Below are positions 41,453 through 51,387 of a stretch of DNA of 64,000 nucleotides, in pieces. Made by a program: the position numbers and the translations under genes. The DNA comes from an uncultured Clostridia bacterium (GTDB lineage: Bacteria; Bacillota; Clostridia; Oscillospirales; Acutalibacteraceae), in NCBI GenBank assembly GCA_944384905.1, contig CALWVE010000040.1, positions 1-64,000 of the forward strand, given 5' to 3'. Under the pieces are notes generated by a model. That model was not told where the DNA came from. It worked only from the letters and a program-made list of their open reading frames with translations, and made no database searches. Numbering within the stretch: the stretch's first letter is position 1; every line of letters starts with the position of its first letter.

Positions 41453-44400
41453 ATGGAAGAAAACAGAAAGGAACCCACCGAAGCCAAAGAAGCCAAAAAG
41501 GGTTTGTTCTCCCGCTGGAAAAACCGGACTAAACGGGAAGAATTCGACGAAACCAAAGATATTTATTATGGCCTGAAACTGGGCCAGAATAGCGAAACCA
41601 TTCAAAAAATCTACGAAGAAACAGGCGAAGATCCCCGCACCTCTTACGGCTCGTATGACGCGCTGTTTTCCGGAAACGACAAGGAAGACGAAGAAGACGC
41701 CGCGCTGGCACGCCAGTTTGCGCGTCTGCACGAAGAACGCCGCCGCCGCATGGAGAAAGCCGCCAAAGAAAGCGGCACCAACCTGGACAAAGTAGCCGAA
41801 GAATACGGCGTTGTCGCGCCCATGCCGATCACGGCTTATTCGGGCGATCCCTACGCCAGCCAGTACGGCCTGGAAAACGAAACACCCAAGGGCGAATCCC
41901 AACCCAAAGAAGACGGCTTTGTCAGCGCCATGATGGAAGAAACCATGCAGCGCACACAGGAGATCAGCACCAAAATTCTGACCGGACATACTAGCGAGCC
42001 GGTTTCTCCTGTAGCCCCCCAAGCCGCTCAAACAGAAGAAGAAACCTATCATATCGACGAATCGATTTTCGATGCGTCCGCACAGGACACTTCCGCTGCC
42101 CAAAAAGACGAACCCAAGCTTTCCGATGTGCCTCAAGCGGCTGATTCTACTGAAAAAGAATCGCAGGGATCACTGTTTTCGAGGCTGCTGCATAGCTTCC
42201 GCACACCGGAAGAAGCAGCTAAAGCAGAGGAACCGAAAGCTGAACCGGCGCAGGAACCCGCCGAACAGCCGGCTGTACGCTTGTCCGAAACGGAACAAAC
42301 GCCTGACCAGCCGCGCGAAACAGCAGAGGAACAGCCGACGCCCGCCAAACAGGATTTCTCCCGTTTGCGCACCAACGTAATTTATCCTTCCCAGACAGAC
42401 CTGCCCTGGATTCATACCAGCGAAGACGGTCTGGAGAAAAAAGCCGACGTGGGCGCTTATTTTGCCACACGCCGGCCGGTGGATTCCGATGTGATCGCCA
42501 CGCCGGAAGACGCAGCTGCGTTCCGGCGCAAAATGTATCCGCAGGATGAAGAAACGGATACCGCCGAAGAAACCGTACGTCAAACCGTCACGCAGGAAGA
42601 GGCCCAAGCGGCCCGCGAGGAAGAACCGCAGATTCCCGAAGTGCCGGCGATCACGCACGAAAGCAACACCGAAACGGACTACGCGCCCAATAATCTGCCC
42701 ATGCATATGCTGAAAGCCGATCTGCTGCAGAGCGCGGTCTTCTCGGAAGCCCGTCTGTATGAAAAACCGGCCGTGGCCGAAAGCGAACACGGTGCAGGTT
42801 CCGTTCAGAAAACACTGCGCGAAACACCCGAAATTCCCGTGGCCGACACCCAGCCGGAAGAAGAACCCGAAAACGAATTCAACCATCCGGAAGACGCCCG
42901 CGTGGTGGCCCGTCAGCTTAAAGAACAGATGCATGAATACTCGGTGCGCTCCGTTGTGACGTTCCTGTGTACCGCGCTGGCGCTCGTGATGACGCTGGTG
43001 TGCGAAGGCACCAAGCTGCTCGCAACCGACGTACTGCCCACCAAGGGCTATCTGCTGGGCTGTCTGCTCGCTTTGCTGGTGGCCGGTATTGTAAACCGCA
43101 GAACGATTCTCAACGGTCTCGGACAACTCCGTTCCCTGCATTATAACGCCGATACCGCCGTTTCATTTGCCGTAGCCGGTGGATTGATTCAAACTGTAAC
43201 CTCCCTGTTCTTTGCGGAATCCATCAAGCAGGGACAGCTTCACATGTATACATCTGTGGTTTGTTTGGCTTTGCTGCTGAACACGCTGGGCAAGCTCGTT
43301 ATGAGCCGCCGTATTTTCTCCAACTTCCGCTTTGCGTCCTCCAATGATACCAAATACGCCGTGAAGATTTTTGACGATTCCGGTATGGCGGCGCGCATGA
43401 CGGAAGGTGTGCTTTCGGGTCAGCCGGTCATCGGCTATTCCCGTCCCACAGCCTTTATGTCTGACTATATGGATATTTCCTACGCGCCCGACCGCAGCGA
43501 AGAAATTTCCGCCACGATCGCTCCCGTTGGATTCCTCTCTTCCCTGGCGCTGTTTGTCGCCGCATTTTTCCTCAAGTCCGGCGTTGCCGGTTCCTTGTGC
43601 GCACTTTCCGCTTCTTTGTGTGCGTTCGTTCCTTTTACCAATATGCTTTCGATTCATCTGCCGGTCAGCCGTCTGAGCAAATTTGCCCGTCAGAACGGCG
43701 GCGTGGTGCTTGGCAGCGAAACGATCGAAGAATTTGCCGATACCAATGCGGTTTTGCTTGATTCAACCGATCTGTTCCCGCGCGGCTGTGTGGAACTGCA
43801 CGGCGTGCGTACGTTCGGCTACAAGCGCGTCGATAAAGCGATCATGATCGCCGCCGCCGTCACCAATAAAGTGGGCGGCCCGCTGGTTGCCGTGTTCGAT
43901 CAGGTTTTGGAACAGATGAAAGCCGAACTGCCGGAAGTGAAGATCACTTCGTTTGAGAACAACACCGGCATCACGGCGCAGGCAACCGGTCTTCCGGTTT
44001 ACATCGGTACCCGCGCTCTGCTGAAAGCGCATAACATTGCCGTTCCTGCCGAAGATTTCGAAGGCGAACTGATGAAGAAAAAACAGTACCCCGTTTTTGT
44101 CGCCATCGGTTCTGCGCTGGCTGCGATGCTGATTATCTCTTATAAGCCGGATAAACAGCGCCGCGAAGAACTTCGCCGCCTGGTCAGCCACGGCTGCGCT
44201 CTGCTGGTCAGCACGACCGACGGCAACATTTCCGCTCCGATGATCGCTTCCCTGTATGGGCTCGATCCCGCAAGCGTGCAGATTGTAGCGCCCGATATCG
44301 GCGAAGAATTCCGCCGCCGCACAAACAATGTGCAGCCCAAGGTTTCCGCTTCGATGGCAACCAAAGGACGCTTCTCGTCCTTCTCGCGCATCTTGTACCG

Positions 44401-44593
44401 CTGTATTGAATACAGCAGCCTGCTGCCTACGCTGGTCACGCTGCAAACGGCTTCGGTGTTCATCGGCTTTGCGCTGGTGGTCTTCCTCACCTGCTTTGCC
44501 GGCATCGACAGCGTAAGCCCGATTCTGATGTTCGTGTATGAACTGCTCTGGACAGCCATCATCCTGATGCTTCCCAAAACGAAAAACAGATAA
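41453..44593 (+). CDS. Degenerate P-type-ATPase-like membrane protein with long acidic N-terminus
   Basis: 1046 aa. Residues 1-495 are acidic, Glu/Pro/Ala-rich and likely disordered. From 497 on the layout follows a P1B-type ATPase: membrane segments at about 500-520, 531-549, 566-588, 597-616, 688-707 and 710-732, then a cytoplasmic block, then a terminal pair at ~1000-1040. Pro727 to Asp770 aligns gaplessly (43 residues) with the CPC Pro to the phosphorylated Asp. But CPC is VPF, DKTGT is DSTDLF (D770 retained, K/G lost), the HP motif is GGPL, TGD is TTDGN, and GDGxND is absent. VYIGTRALLKAHNI preserves the N-domain framework. It is probably a pseudoenzyme, not a pump. It follows rlmB by 36 bp. 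Confidence 0.8.
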   Translation: MEENRKEPTEAKEAKKGLFSRWKNRTKREEFDETKDIYYGLKLGQNSETIQKIYEETGEDPRTSYGSYDALFSGNDKEDEEDAALARQFARLHEERRRRMEKAAKESGTNLDKVAEEYGVVAPMPITAYSGDPYASQYGLENETPKGESQPKEDGFVSAMMEETMQRTQEISTKILTGHTSEPVSPVAPQAAQTEEETYHIDESIFDASAQDTSAAQKDEPKLSDVPQAADSTEKESQGSLFSRLLHSFRTPEEAAKAEEPKAEPAQEPAEQPAVRLSETEQTPDQPRETAEEQPTPAKQDFSRLRTNVIYPSQTDLPWIHTSEDGLEKKADVGAYFATRRPVDSDVIATPEDAAAFRRKMYPQDEETDTAEETVRQTVTQEEAQAAREEEPQIPEVPAITHESNTETDYAPNNLPMHMLKADLLQSAVFSEARLYEKPAVAESEHGAGSVQKTLRETPEIPVADTQPEEEPENEFNHPEDARVVARQLKEQMHEYSVRSVVTFLCTALALVMTLVCEGTKLLATDVLPTKGYLLGCLLALLVAGIVNRRTILNGLGQLRSLHYNADTAVSFAVAGGLIQTVTSLFFAESIKQGQLHMYTSVVCLALLLNTLGKLVMSRRIFSNFRFASSNDTKYAVKIFDDSGMAARMTEGVLSGQPVIGYSRPTAFMSDYMDISYAPDRSEEISATIAPVGFLSSLALFVAAFFLKSGVAGSLCALSASLCAFVPFTNMLSIHLPVSRLSKFARQNGGVVLGSETIEEFADTNAVLLDSTDLFPRGCVELHGVRTFGYKRVDKAIMIAAAVTNKVGGPLVAVFDQVLEQMKAELPEVKITSFENNTGITAQATGLPVYIGTRALLKAHNIAVPAEDFEGELMKKKQYPVFVAIGSALAAMLIISYKPDKQRREELRRLVSHGCALLVSTTDGNISAPMIASLYGLDPASVQIVAPDIGEEFRRRTNNVQPKVSASMATKGRFSSFSRILYRCIEYSSLLPTLVTLQTASVFIGFALVVFLTCFAGIDSVSPILMFVYELLWTAIILMLPKTKNR

Positions 44594-44601
44594 TTTAAAA
44601 G

Positions 44602-44640
44602 CAATCGCCTCCGCAAAACTGCGGAGGCGATTTTTCTTTT
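44602..44640. terminator. Bidirectional terminator
   Basis: AATCGCCTCCGC pairs with GCGGAGGCGATT around AAAACT, followed by TTTTCTTTT; convergent with the lipoprotein gene at 44639. Confidence 0.88.
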
Positions 44641-45277
44641 ATTCATTTTTCAGGCAGTCCCGATCACTACCCAGCGTCTGAATTGCCTTTTGCACCTCTT
44701 TGTCAAACTCATCCACTGTCAGACCGTTGAGCTGACGAAGGGTATGGTTGGCTGATGAAGGATAAACGAACCCGTCTTCCGTTACATAAAAAATTCCTCG
44801 CGCACCATCTAACTGCATATATGCTTTTGTAATCGTATTGTACTCAACAAACATCAAATACGATTCCCCGGCCTGAAAATCGGGGTAGTGTCCTTTCATA
44901 TCCGGATGAATACAGACCATCAAAACATCGCCAGGCTGGAAATCGCCCTCCAGTGCCCGGGTTACTTCAAAATAGTATGCATCCAAGCCAAAGGGTTCCT
45001 TTGGAATTCCCATATCATTTTGTGGGGAATTCTCACCATGCTCAACCACTGCCGTTATGCTCTCGTGGTCTACAAGTGTGCCAATAAAAGAGCTCGGGTT
45101 ATAGTTTACCAGGTTTACGAGTGTAAACGGATCATCATCGTCTGCCAGATTCGTGCCTAATTCCAGCGAGTAAGAATCGCTGAACGTCTGATACGGATTT
45201 TCCGGGATTTCACGCGACGTACTGCACGCAGACAGCAGCAGAAGCAGCATCAGAAAAACCGGTACGGCTTTTTTCAT
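44639..45277 (-). CDS. Putative lipoprotein, unknown
   Basis: 212 aa; signal peptide with lipobox LLSAC (about residues 14-18). The mature part has the pattern Y-F-E-V-T-R..GD-x-QPGDVLMV and a following acidic TYLMFVEYN-like strand, resembling a beta-rich domain with a GD turn; no family recognised. It has a layout similar to the lipoprotein at 1-337. Ribosome site GGAGG before the ATG and a promoter at 45304-45332. Confidence 0.65.
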   Translation of the reverse strand: MKKAVPVFLMLLLLLSACSTSREIPENPYQTFSDSYSLELGTNLADDDDPFTLVNLVNYNPSSFIGTLVDHESITAVVEHGENSPQNDMGIPKEPFGLDAYYFEVTRALEGDFQPGDVLMVCIHPDMKGHYPDFQAGESYLMFVEYNTITKAYMQLDGARGIFYVTEDGFVYPSSANHTLRQLNGLTVDEFDKEVQKAIQTLGSDRDCLKNE

Positions 45278-45303
45278 GGAATCCCGCCTCCTTTTCTAAC
45301 CTC

Positions 45304-45332
45304 AAAGTATCACACCGGCCGCTGTTTGTAAA
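45304..45332 (-). promoter_or_regulatory. Promoter of the lipoprotein gene
   Basis: Leftward, -35 TTTACA (45332-45327), 17-bp spacer, -10 TACTTT (45309-45304). Confidence 0.6.
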
Positions 45333-45355
45333 GTATTTTTATGAAAAAACTTCAT

Positions 45356-45384
45356 TTGCTTCCCCGGCCGATTTGTGTTAGAAT
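45356..45384 (+). promoter_or_regulatory. lepA promoter
   Basis: -35 TTGCTT (45356-45361), 17-bp spacer, -10 TAGAAT (45379-45384). Confidence 0.65.
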
Positions 45385-45427
45385 AATAAGGAATAACCAG
45401 ATTTTCACACAGAAAAGGTGATTGTTT

Positions 45428-47233
45428 TTGCAGCAGGATAAAATCCGCAATTTTTCTATTATCGCGCATATCGACCACGGCAAAAGCACGCTGGCCGACC
45501 GTATCCTCGAAAAGACGCAGGCCGTCTCTCTGCGGGATATGGAAGATCAGCTGCTCGACAACATGGATCTGGAGCGCGAACGCGGCATTACGATTAAAGC
45601 ACACGCCGTTACGCTGAACTATAAGGCGCAGGACGGCAACGACTATATTTTCAATCTGATCGACACCCCCGGCCACGTGGACTTTAACTACGAAGTTTCC
45701 CGCTCGCTGGCAGCCTGTGAAGGTGCCATTCTGGTGGTGGATGCCTCGCAGGGCATCGAAGCCCAGACGCTGGCCAACACGTATCTGGCCGTAGATGCCG
45801 GGCTGGAAATTCTGCCGGTCGTCAACAAAATTGACCTGCCCAGCGCCAATCCGGAACACGTCTGCAACGAGATCGAGGACGTAATCGGCATTCCGGCGCA
45901 GGACGCTCCCCGCGTTTCGGCGAAAAACGGCATCAATATCGAAGAAGTGCTCGAACGCATCGTCACGGATATTCCCGCCCCCGAAGGCGACCCGGACGCG
46001 CCCCTGCAGGCGTTGATTTTCGACTCCTACTACGATGCCTATAAAGGCGTGATCGTTTATATTCGCGTCAAAGAGGGCCGTGTACGCCCGGGCGATGTGA
46101 TCCGTATGATGGCCGTCGGCAGCGAATTCAACGTGGTGGAATGCGGTTTCCTGCGCGCCACGTCGCTGGAACCGACGGACGAGCTGTGCGCCGGCGAAGT
46201 CGGCTATATCGCGGCTTCCATCAAAAACGTGCGCGAAGCCCGTGTGGGTGATACCGTTACGCTGGCCGAACGTCCGGCAGCTGAGCCGCTGCCTGGTTAT
46301 CGTGCCGTACAGCCGATGGTTTTCTGCGGTATTTATCCCGCCGACGGCGCCCATTACAGCGACCTGCGCGAAGCGCTCGAAAAACTGCAGCTCAACGACG
46401 CTTCCCTTTCGTTCGATCCGGAAACGTCCGTGGCGCTGGGCTTCGGCTTCCGCTGCGGCTTCTTGGGACTGCTGCACATGGAGATCATCCAGGAGCGTCT
46501 CGAGCGCGAATACAACCTCGACCTGATCACCACGGCTCCGAGCGTTGTGTATCACATTACCAAAACAAACGGCGAGACCATTTCCATCGATAACCCCACG
46601 AACTACCCCGATCCAGCGATCATCAAATCGGCCGAAGAACCGATTGCCAACGCGCATATCTATTCCCCCGCCGATTATGTGGGCAACATCATGGAACTTT
46701 GCCAGGAGCGCCGCGGTGTGTTCAAAGACATGAAATATATCGACACCGACCGTGTGGATATCCATTACGAGCTGCCGCTCAACGAAATCATTTACGATTT
46801 CTTCGACGTGCTCAAATCCCGCACACGCGGCTATGCTTCCTTCGACTATGAACTGATGGGCTACGTCAAGTCCGATCTGGTCAAGCTCGATATCATGCTC
46901 AACGGCGAAGTGGTGGACGCGCTGTCGTTTATCATCCATGCCGACAAAGCCTATCCCCGCGCCCGCAAGATGGTTGAAAAGCTGAAGGAGAAGATTCCGC
47001 GCCAGCTGTTTGAAATCCCGGTGCAGGCCTGCATCGGCGGCAAGATTATCGCGCGCGAAACCGTAAAAGCCATGCGCAAGGACGTTCTGGCCAAGTGCTA
47101 CGGCGGCGATATTACCCGAAAGAAAAAGCTGCTCGAAAAGCAGAAGGAAGGCAAGAAGCGTATGCGTCAGCTCGGAACCGTACAGGTGCCGCAGGAAGCC
47201 TTTATGAGCGTGCTGAAGCTGGAGGAAGAATAA
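45428..47233 (+). CDS. lepA: Elongation factor 4 (LepA)
   Basis: 601 aa, translational GTPase that back-translocates or rescues stalled ribosomes. P-loop AHIDHGKST at about residues 13-21, G2 RGITI region, G3 DTPGHVDF, G4 NKIDLP, and the LepA-specific C-terminal domain with [25 protein letters not shown]. The start is a TTG at 45428, 7 nt after AAAGGTG. It shares its stop with the hemW start (TAATG). Confidence 0.96.
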   Translation: MQQDKIRNFSIIAHIDHGKSTLADRILEKTQAVSLRDMEDQLLDNMDLERERGITIKAHAVTLNYKAQDGNDYIFNLIDTPGHVDFNYEVSRSLAACEGAILVVDASQGIEAQTLANTYLAVDAGLEILPVVNKIDLPSANPEHVCNEIEDVIGIPAQDAPRVSAKNGINIEEVLERIVTDIPAPEGDPDAPLQALIFDSYYDAYKGVIVYIRVKEGRVRPGDVIRMMAVGSEFNVVECGFLRATSLEPTDELCAGEVGYIAASIKNVREARVGDTVTLAERPAAEPLPGYRAVQPMVFCGIYPADGAHYSDLREALEKLQLNDASLSFDPETSVALGFGFRCGFLGLLHMEIIQERLEREYNLDLITTAPSVVYHITKTNGETISIDNPTNYPDPAIIKSAEEPIANAHIYSPADYVGNIMELCQERRGVFKDMKYIDTDRVDIHYELPLNEIIYDFFDVLKSRTRGYASFDYELMGYVKSDLVKLDIMLNGEVVDALSFIIHADKAYPRARKMVEKLKEKIPRQLFEIPVQACIGGKIIARETVKAMRKDVLAKCYGGDITRKKKLLEKQKEGKKRMRQLGTVQVPQEAFMSVLKLEEE

Positions 47234-48378
47234 TGCCCGGCATGTATATTCACGTGCCGTTTTGCCGCAGCAAATGCCCTTACTGCGATTTCTATTCCCT
47301 GCCCCGTATCAGCGAAGAAGCGCTGGACGCCTACACCAAGGCCGTCGAAGCGCATCTGCGCCGCTTTGCGGGGCAGTCTGCCTTTTCGGCCGAAACGGTG
47401 TATTTCGGCGGCGGCACGCCCTCTGTATTGGGCGCCCGGCGGCTCAATCGCCTGCTTGGCGCCGTCGATCATTTTTTCCCGCTGCAAAAAGATGCGGAAG
47501 TAACGGCGGAGATGAATCCCGCCGGCTGGGAAGAGGATTTCTTTGATACGCTGTATAAGGGCGGCTTCACCCGTATTTCCATGGGGATGCAGTCCGCCAA
47601 CGAAAGCGAACTGCGCCTATTGGGGCGCAATCATCGCCCGGCGGACGTACGCCGCGCCATGCAGGCCGCGCAGAAAGCCGGTTTTACTCATCTTTCCCTC
47701 GATGTGATGACGGCATTGCCCGTTCCTTCGGAAGAAAACCGGCTGGAAAATCTGCGCCGCTCGGCGGAAATCTGCCGGGAGCTGGGCGCCGACCATGTTT
47801 CGGCCTATATGCTCAAAGTCGAAGACGGCACGTTCTATGCGCGCCATCCGGAACGTTATACATTTCCCGATGAAGAAACCGCCTGCCGGGATTACCGCTT
47901 TGTCGCCGATACGCTGGAATCGCTAGGCTATCGGCAATACGAGATCAGCAATTTTGCGGCTCCGGGCGGCGAAAGCCGGCACAACCTGCTGTACTGGCAC
48001 GACGAAGAATACTTGGGCGTCGGCCCGGCGGCGCATTCTTTTTTAAACGGACGCCGGTTTTATTATCCGCGCGATTTCCAAGGCTTTCTAAACGGTGCGC
48101 TCCCCGAAGAAGACGGTCCGGGCGGTTCATTTGAAGAATATGTCATGCTGGGGCTGCGGCTCACAGAAGGGATTACCCGCTCGGCTTGCATTGATCGCTT
48201 CGGCGAAGAAGGCGGAAAGCAGTTTGATGCTCTGCACGTCTACGGCGCGGGTCTTGCCCGTATGCAGCCCAAAGACGACCCGCTGCTCATTGTATCCGAA
48301 AACCGTATTGCGCTCACCCGCAGCGGCTTTCTGGTTTCCAACGCAGTCATCGCTTCCCTGTTCGAATCAATCGAATAA
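47233..48378 (+). CDS. hemW: HemW-type radical SAM heme chaperone
   Basis: 381 aa from the ATG overlapping the lepA stop, with GGAGGAAGAATA before it. Radical SAM cluster at Cys11, Cys15 and Cys18 (CRSKCPYC), the FGGGTPS segment, and the VEDGTFY and GQSRHN-like segments of the HemW/YggW group. It delivers heme to respiratory proteins; it is not a coproporphyrinogen dehydrogenase, since the HemN-specific N-terminus is missing. The lepA-hemW pairing is common in Firmicutes. Confidence 0.92.
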   Translation: MPGMYIHVPFCRSKCPYCDFYSLPRISEEALDAYTKAVEAHLRRFAGQSAFSAETVYFGGGTPSVLGARRLNRLLGAVDHFFPLQKDAEVTAEMNPAGWEEDFFDTLYKGGFTRISMGMQSANESELRLLGRNHRPADVRRAMQAAQKAGFTHLSLDVMTALPVPSEENRLENLRRSAEICRELGADHVSAYMLKVEDGTFYARHPERYTFPDEETACRDYRFVADTLESLGYRQYEISNFAAPGGESRHNLLYWHDEEYLGVGPAAHSFLNGRRFYYPRDFQGFLNGALPEEDGPGGSFEEYVMLGLRLTEGITRSACIDRFGEEGGKQFDALHVYGAGLARMQPKDDPLLIVSENRIALTRSGFLVSNAVIASLFESIE

Positions 48379-48456
48379 TCTATATGGCCGCCGGAGGGTT
48401 CAGCTTATTTCTGAATTCTTTGGCGGCTTTACTTTAAACCTGTTTTTCTGCAAGCC

Positions 48457-48485
48457 TTGCATATTTCCACCCAGCCGTTTATAAT
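48457..48485 (+). promoter_or_regulatory. Promoter of the second sulfatase operon
   Basis: -35 TTGCAT (48457-48462), 17-bp spacer, -10 TATAAT (48480-48485). Confidence 0.75.
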
Positions 48486-48523
48486 GAGGGCATACAAGCG
48501 AATTTTCGCCAAGGAGGAAGACG

Positions 48524-49978
48524 ATGAGCACAAAAAGAAAAAACGTTTTGTTGATCCTGTCCGATCAGCAGCGATTGGATACCATCAGCGCCTACGGTAA
48601 AGACTGCATCTGCCGCACGCCGAACATCGACGCGCTGGCCGCCGAAGGCATGAAATTTGAAAACTGCTTCACCACGTCTGCGATCTGTGCGCCGTCGCGC
48701 GCCAGCGTGATGACCGGTTTGTATCCGCACAAACACGGCGTGATCGATAACTTCACCGATATTCACGAAGGCACGCCGCTTTTGGGCGACTGCATGAAAG
48801 ACGCAGGCTACTACTGCGGCTATGCGGGCAAGTGGCATGTTTCCCCCGGTAAAACGCCGAACGAATGCGGTTTTTCCGACAGCAAGCCGTTTATGGGCTA
48901 TGGTTTCCCCGGCAGCCGCGTTTTCAAAAGCCTTGCTTTCGATCAGCCGCCGGACAACACCCCCAACTACTATGAAGAGTACCTGAAAGAAAACGGGTTT
49001 GAAAACATCGATGTTTCCCATCGCTTCATGGGCGATAACCCGGCTTTGCAGATTCAGGAAATGTTCTGCAAGCACGAAGGCCCCGTGGAAAGCACCATTG
49101 AATATTTTGTGGCGCACGAAACCTGCCGCCTGATCGATATCGCCAAAGAAAAAGATCAGCCGTTCTTCCTGTGGGCCAACTTCTGGGGACCGCACAGCCC
49201 GAGCATCGTACCGGAACCGCACTACTCCATGTACAATCCCGACGATATTCCGGAGCATCCCAGCTACTGCGAAGACTTCCACGACAAGCCCTATGGCTAC
49301 TATCTCTCCGAAAAGATGTGGGGACTGGGCAACTACGGCTGGAAAGGCTTCCAAGAGATCGCAGCGCGCTATTTCGGCCACTGCACAATGATCGACGACA
49401 TGGTCGGCATCATGGTCAACAAGCTCAAGGAATGCGGCCTGTACGACGACACCATCATCATCTACAGCGCCGACCACGGCGACTGCATGGGCGCGCACAA
49501 GCTGATTGAAAAAGGCGCCTTTACCTTCGATGAAATCTATCGTGTACCGATGGTTGTCAAAGGATTGGGACATACCGACAACGAAAGCATCGTCACGCTT
49601 CAGGAGCTGATGCCCACCATTCTGGATATTGCCGGAACCACGCCGCCCAAGCCGGTCGACGGTGAAAGCCTGCTGCCGCTGATGACAGGCGAAGCCGCTT
49701 CCAACGGACGCGAGCATTTCTACGGCGAATACCACAATCATTTCTACATTGCCCGTCAGCGCATGGTGCGCGACCTCGATTATCAGCTGACTTTCAACGA
49801 AAGCGAACGCGGGGAACTCTACGACCTGCGCCGCGACCCGTATCAGCTGCACAACGTCTGCTATGATCCGGCCTATGCCGATATCAAAAAGAAGTATCTC
49901 GACATTATGTCGGATTATATGAAGAAAACCAACGATCCGGCCGGCGTTTGGTTCCATCGTATTAAAGAATTTTATTGA
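48524..49978 (+). CDS. Sulfatase, Cys-type
   Basis: 484-aa sulfatase with the full CAPSR formylglycine motif at residues 55-59 (TSAICAPSRASVMTG). Metal ligands in LSDQQRLD and in IIYSADHGDCMGAHK. No signal peptide. Substrate not deducible; the gene is unrelated in detail to the sulfatase at 10105 (different motif), so they probably act on different esters. Followed by an acetyltransferase gene, likely in one transcript. Ribosome site AAGGAGG. Confidence 0.9.
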   Translation: MSTKRKNVLLILSDQQRLDTISAYGKDCICRTPNIDALAAEGMKFENCFTTSAICAPSRASVMTGLYPHKHGVIDNFTDIHEGTPLLGDCMKDAGYYCGYAGKWHVSPGKTPNECGFSDSKPFMGYGFPGSRVFKSLAFDQPPDNTPNYYEEYLKENGFENIDVSHRFMGDNPALQIQEMFCKHEGPVESTIEYFVAHETCRLIDIAKEKDQPFFLWANFWGPHSPSIVPEPHYSMYNPDDIPEHPSYCEDFHDKPYGYYLSEKMWGLGNYGWKGFQEIAARYFGHCTMIDDMVGIMVNKLKECGLYDDTIIIYSADHGDCMGAHKLIEKGAFTFDEIYRVPMVVKGLGHTDNESIVTLQELMPTILDIAGTTPPKPVDGESLLPLMTGEAASNGREHFYGEYHNHFYIARQRMVRDLDYQLTFNESERGELYDLRRDPYQLHNVCYDPAYADIKKKYLDIMSDYMKKTNDPAGVWFHRIKEFY

Positions 49979-50002
49979 TCCGGCCGATGGGGAGGAAAAA
50001 TT

Positions 50003-50659
50003 ATGGAACAGGAAAAACGGGTTCCGGAAGAGGAAAAGATTTTTGCGGGCACGATGTTTGCCCCGGGCGATCCCGAGCTGCGCGCCATCAAGCTGCGCAC
50101 GCACAATCTAAACGTGGATTACAACCGCACCTATGAGGACGAAACCGAAAAACGGGCGGAAATCCTGCGGCAGATTGTAGGCAAAATGGGTGAAAACTGC
50201 TTTATGCAGGGGCCTATCTACTTCCACTACGGAACCCACACCACGATCGGCAACAACCTTTTCGCTAACTTTAATTTCACGGTGCAGGACGACGCGCCCG
50301 TCACCATCGGTGACCACTGTAATTTCGGGCCGAATGTCACGCTTGTCACCCCGATTCATCCCATGCTGCCCGAAGAGCGCAAGGTTTTGATCGCGCCGGA
50401 CGGCACGCCGAAACGCCTTTGCTACGCCAAACCGATTCATATCGGAAACGACTGCTGGTTCGGCGCTAATGTTGTTGTCTGCCCGGGCGTCACCATCGGA
50501 GATGGCTGTGTAATCGGTGCGGGCAGCGTCGTGACGCGCGACATCCCACCCATGAGCTTCGCCGCCGGTTCCCCCTGCCATGTGATCCATCCGCTTACAG
50601 AAGCAGACAGCATGCGCTATAAGCCCGATATTTTGGGCGAATACCGCGTGGAGGAGTAA
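50003..50659 (+). CDS. Left-handed beta-helix sugar O-acetyltransferase
   Basis: 218 aa. Hexapeptide-repeat protein of the maltose/galactoside O-acetyltransferase group: an N-terminal helical part (DPELRAIKLRTHNLNVDYN), then hexapeptide coils (TIGNNLFANFNF, VTIGDHCNFGPNV, HIGNDCWFGANVVVCPGVTIGDGCVIGAGSVV) and catalytic His in TPIHPM. It uses acetyl-CoA. Position after the sulfatase suggests carbohydrate modification; this is inference. Confidence 0.85.
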   Translation: MEQEKRVPEEEKIFAGTMFAPGDPELRAIKLRTHNLNVDYNRTYEDETEKRAEILRQIVGKMGENCFMQGPIYFHYGTHTTIGNNLFANFNFTVQDDAPVTIGDHCNFGPNVTLVTPIHPMLPEERKVLIAPDGTPKRLCYAKPIHIGNDCWFGANVVVCPGVTIGDGCVIGAGSVVTRDIPPMSFAAGSPCHVIHPLTEADSMRYKPDILGEYRVEE

Positions 50660-50661
50660 AG

Positions 50662-51374
50662 ATGGCAGAAAACAAACAGCGTATTCAGGGCGTCCTTGCG
50701 GCCATGGGATGGGACGAATCTGATTTTTCCCTGGAACCGCAAGCGCTCGGTTCCACCAACACCAGCTACCTGTGCACCTATCGCGGGGAACGTTACGTTC
50801 TTCGCCTTGGTTCTGAACATCCCGGTCTATTAGCCATCAACCGAAAAGCAGAGGAAGCCGCTCTTCGCGCGGTCTCTGCTATCGGCTGTGGCACCGAACT
50901 CATCTATTACGACGGCGCCACCGGCAATATGCGACCCGCTATATCGAAGGACGCGAAATGACCGGAAAAGATTTTCACGATCCGCAATTGCTTTTGCAGG
51001 GGATTCGGCAAATGCAGAACCTTCATCGGCAGAAAACAGACTATCGTTTTGATATGTATCAGGATATCGAGCGCAAATTGGCCGCCATCCGCGAAAACGG
51101 AATTCCGCTGCACCCGGATTTTGAAAAAGCCTATGCCTGTTACTGCGAAAGAAGAGACCGGCATCCTCTCGAAACCAGTCCGCACATCGGGCTTTGCCAC
51201 GGCGATCCGTTTGCCAACAATTTTGTGCTGGATACTGCCGGAAATGTTCACCTGCTCGATTATGAATATGCCGGGATGAGCGATGTTTCTCCGGATGTCT
51301 TCGACTATGTGGACTATGGCCATCAGCACGTCGAAGCGCTGCTTCGCTTCTGTCGGGAAAATGATTTAACCTAA
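50662..51374 (+). pseudogene. Frameshifted choline/sugar kinase-like phosphotransferase
   Basis: Two frames together encode one protein of the APH/choline kinase fold. The first (50662-50961) has the nucleotide-binding N-lobe (LGSTNTSYLCTYRGERYVLRL) and loses frame after GATGNM at 50938-50950. The second (50958-51374) continues TRYIEGREMTGKDF, then the catalytic loop GLCHGDPFANNF and the DYEYAG metal site. A missing base near 50945 explains the break. The C-terminus is also short, ending soon after the DFG-like segment (typical kinases go on ~60 residues). Probably inactive. Confidence 0.7.
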
Positions 51375-51387
51375 CGGAGGAATCCAG

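Noticed and set aside
45302..46939. A ~545-codon frame on the - strand
   Set aside because: Antisense of lepA, with no family match.
48479..50104. A ~540-codon frame on the - strand
   Set aside because: Antisense of the sulfatase gene.
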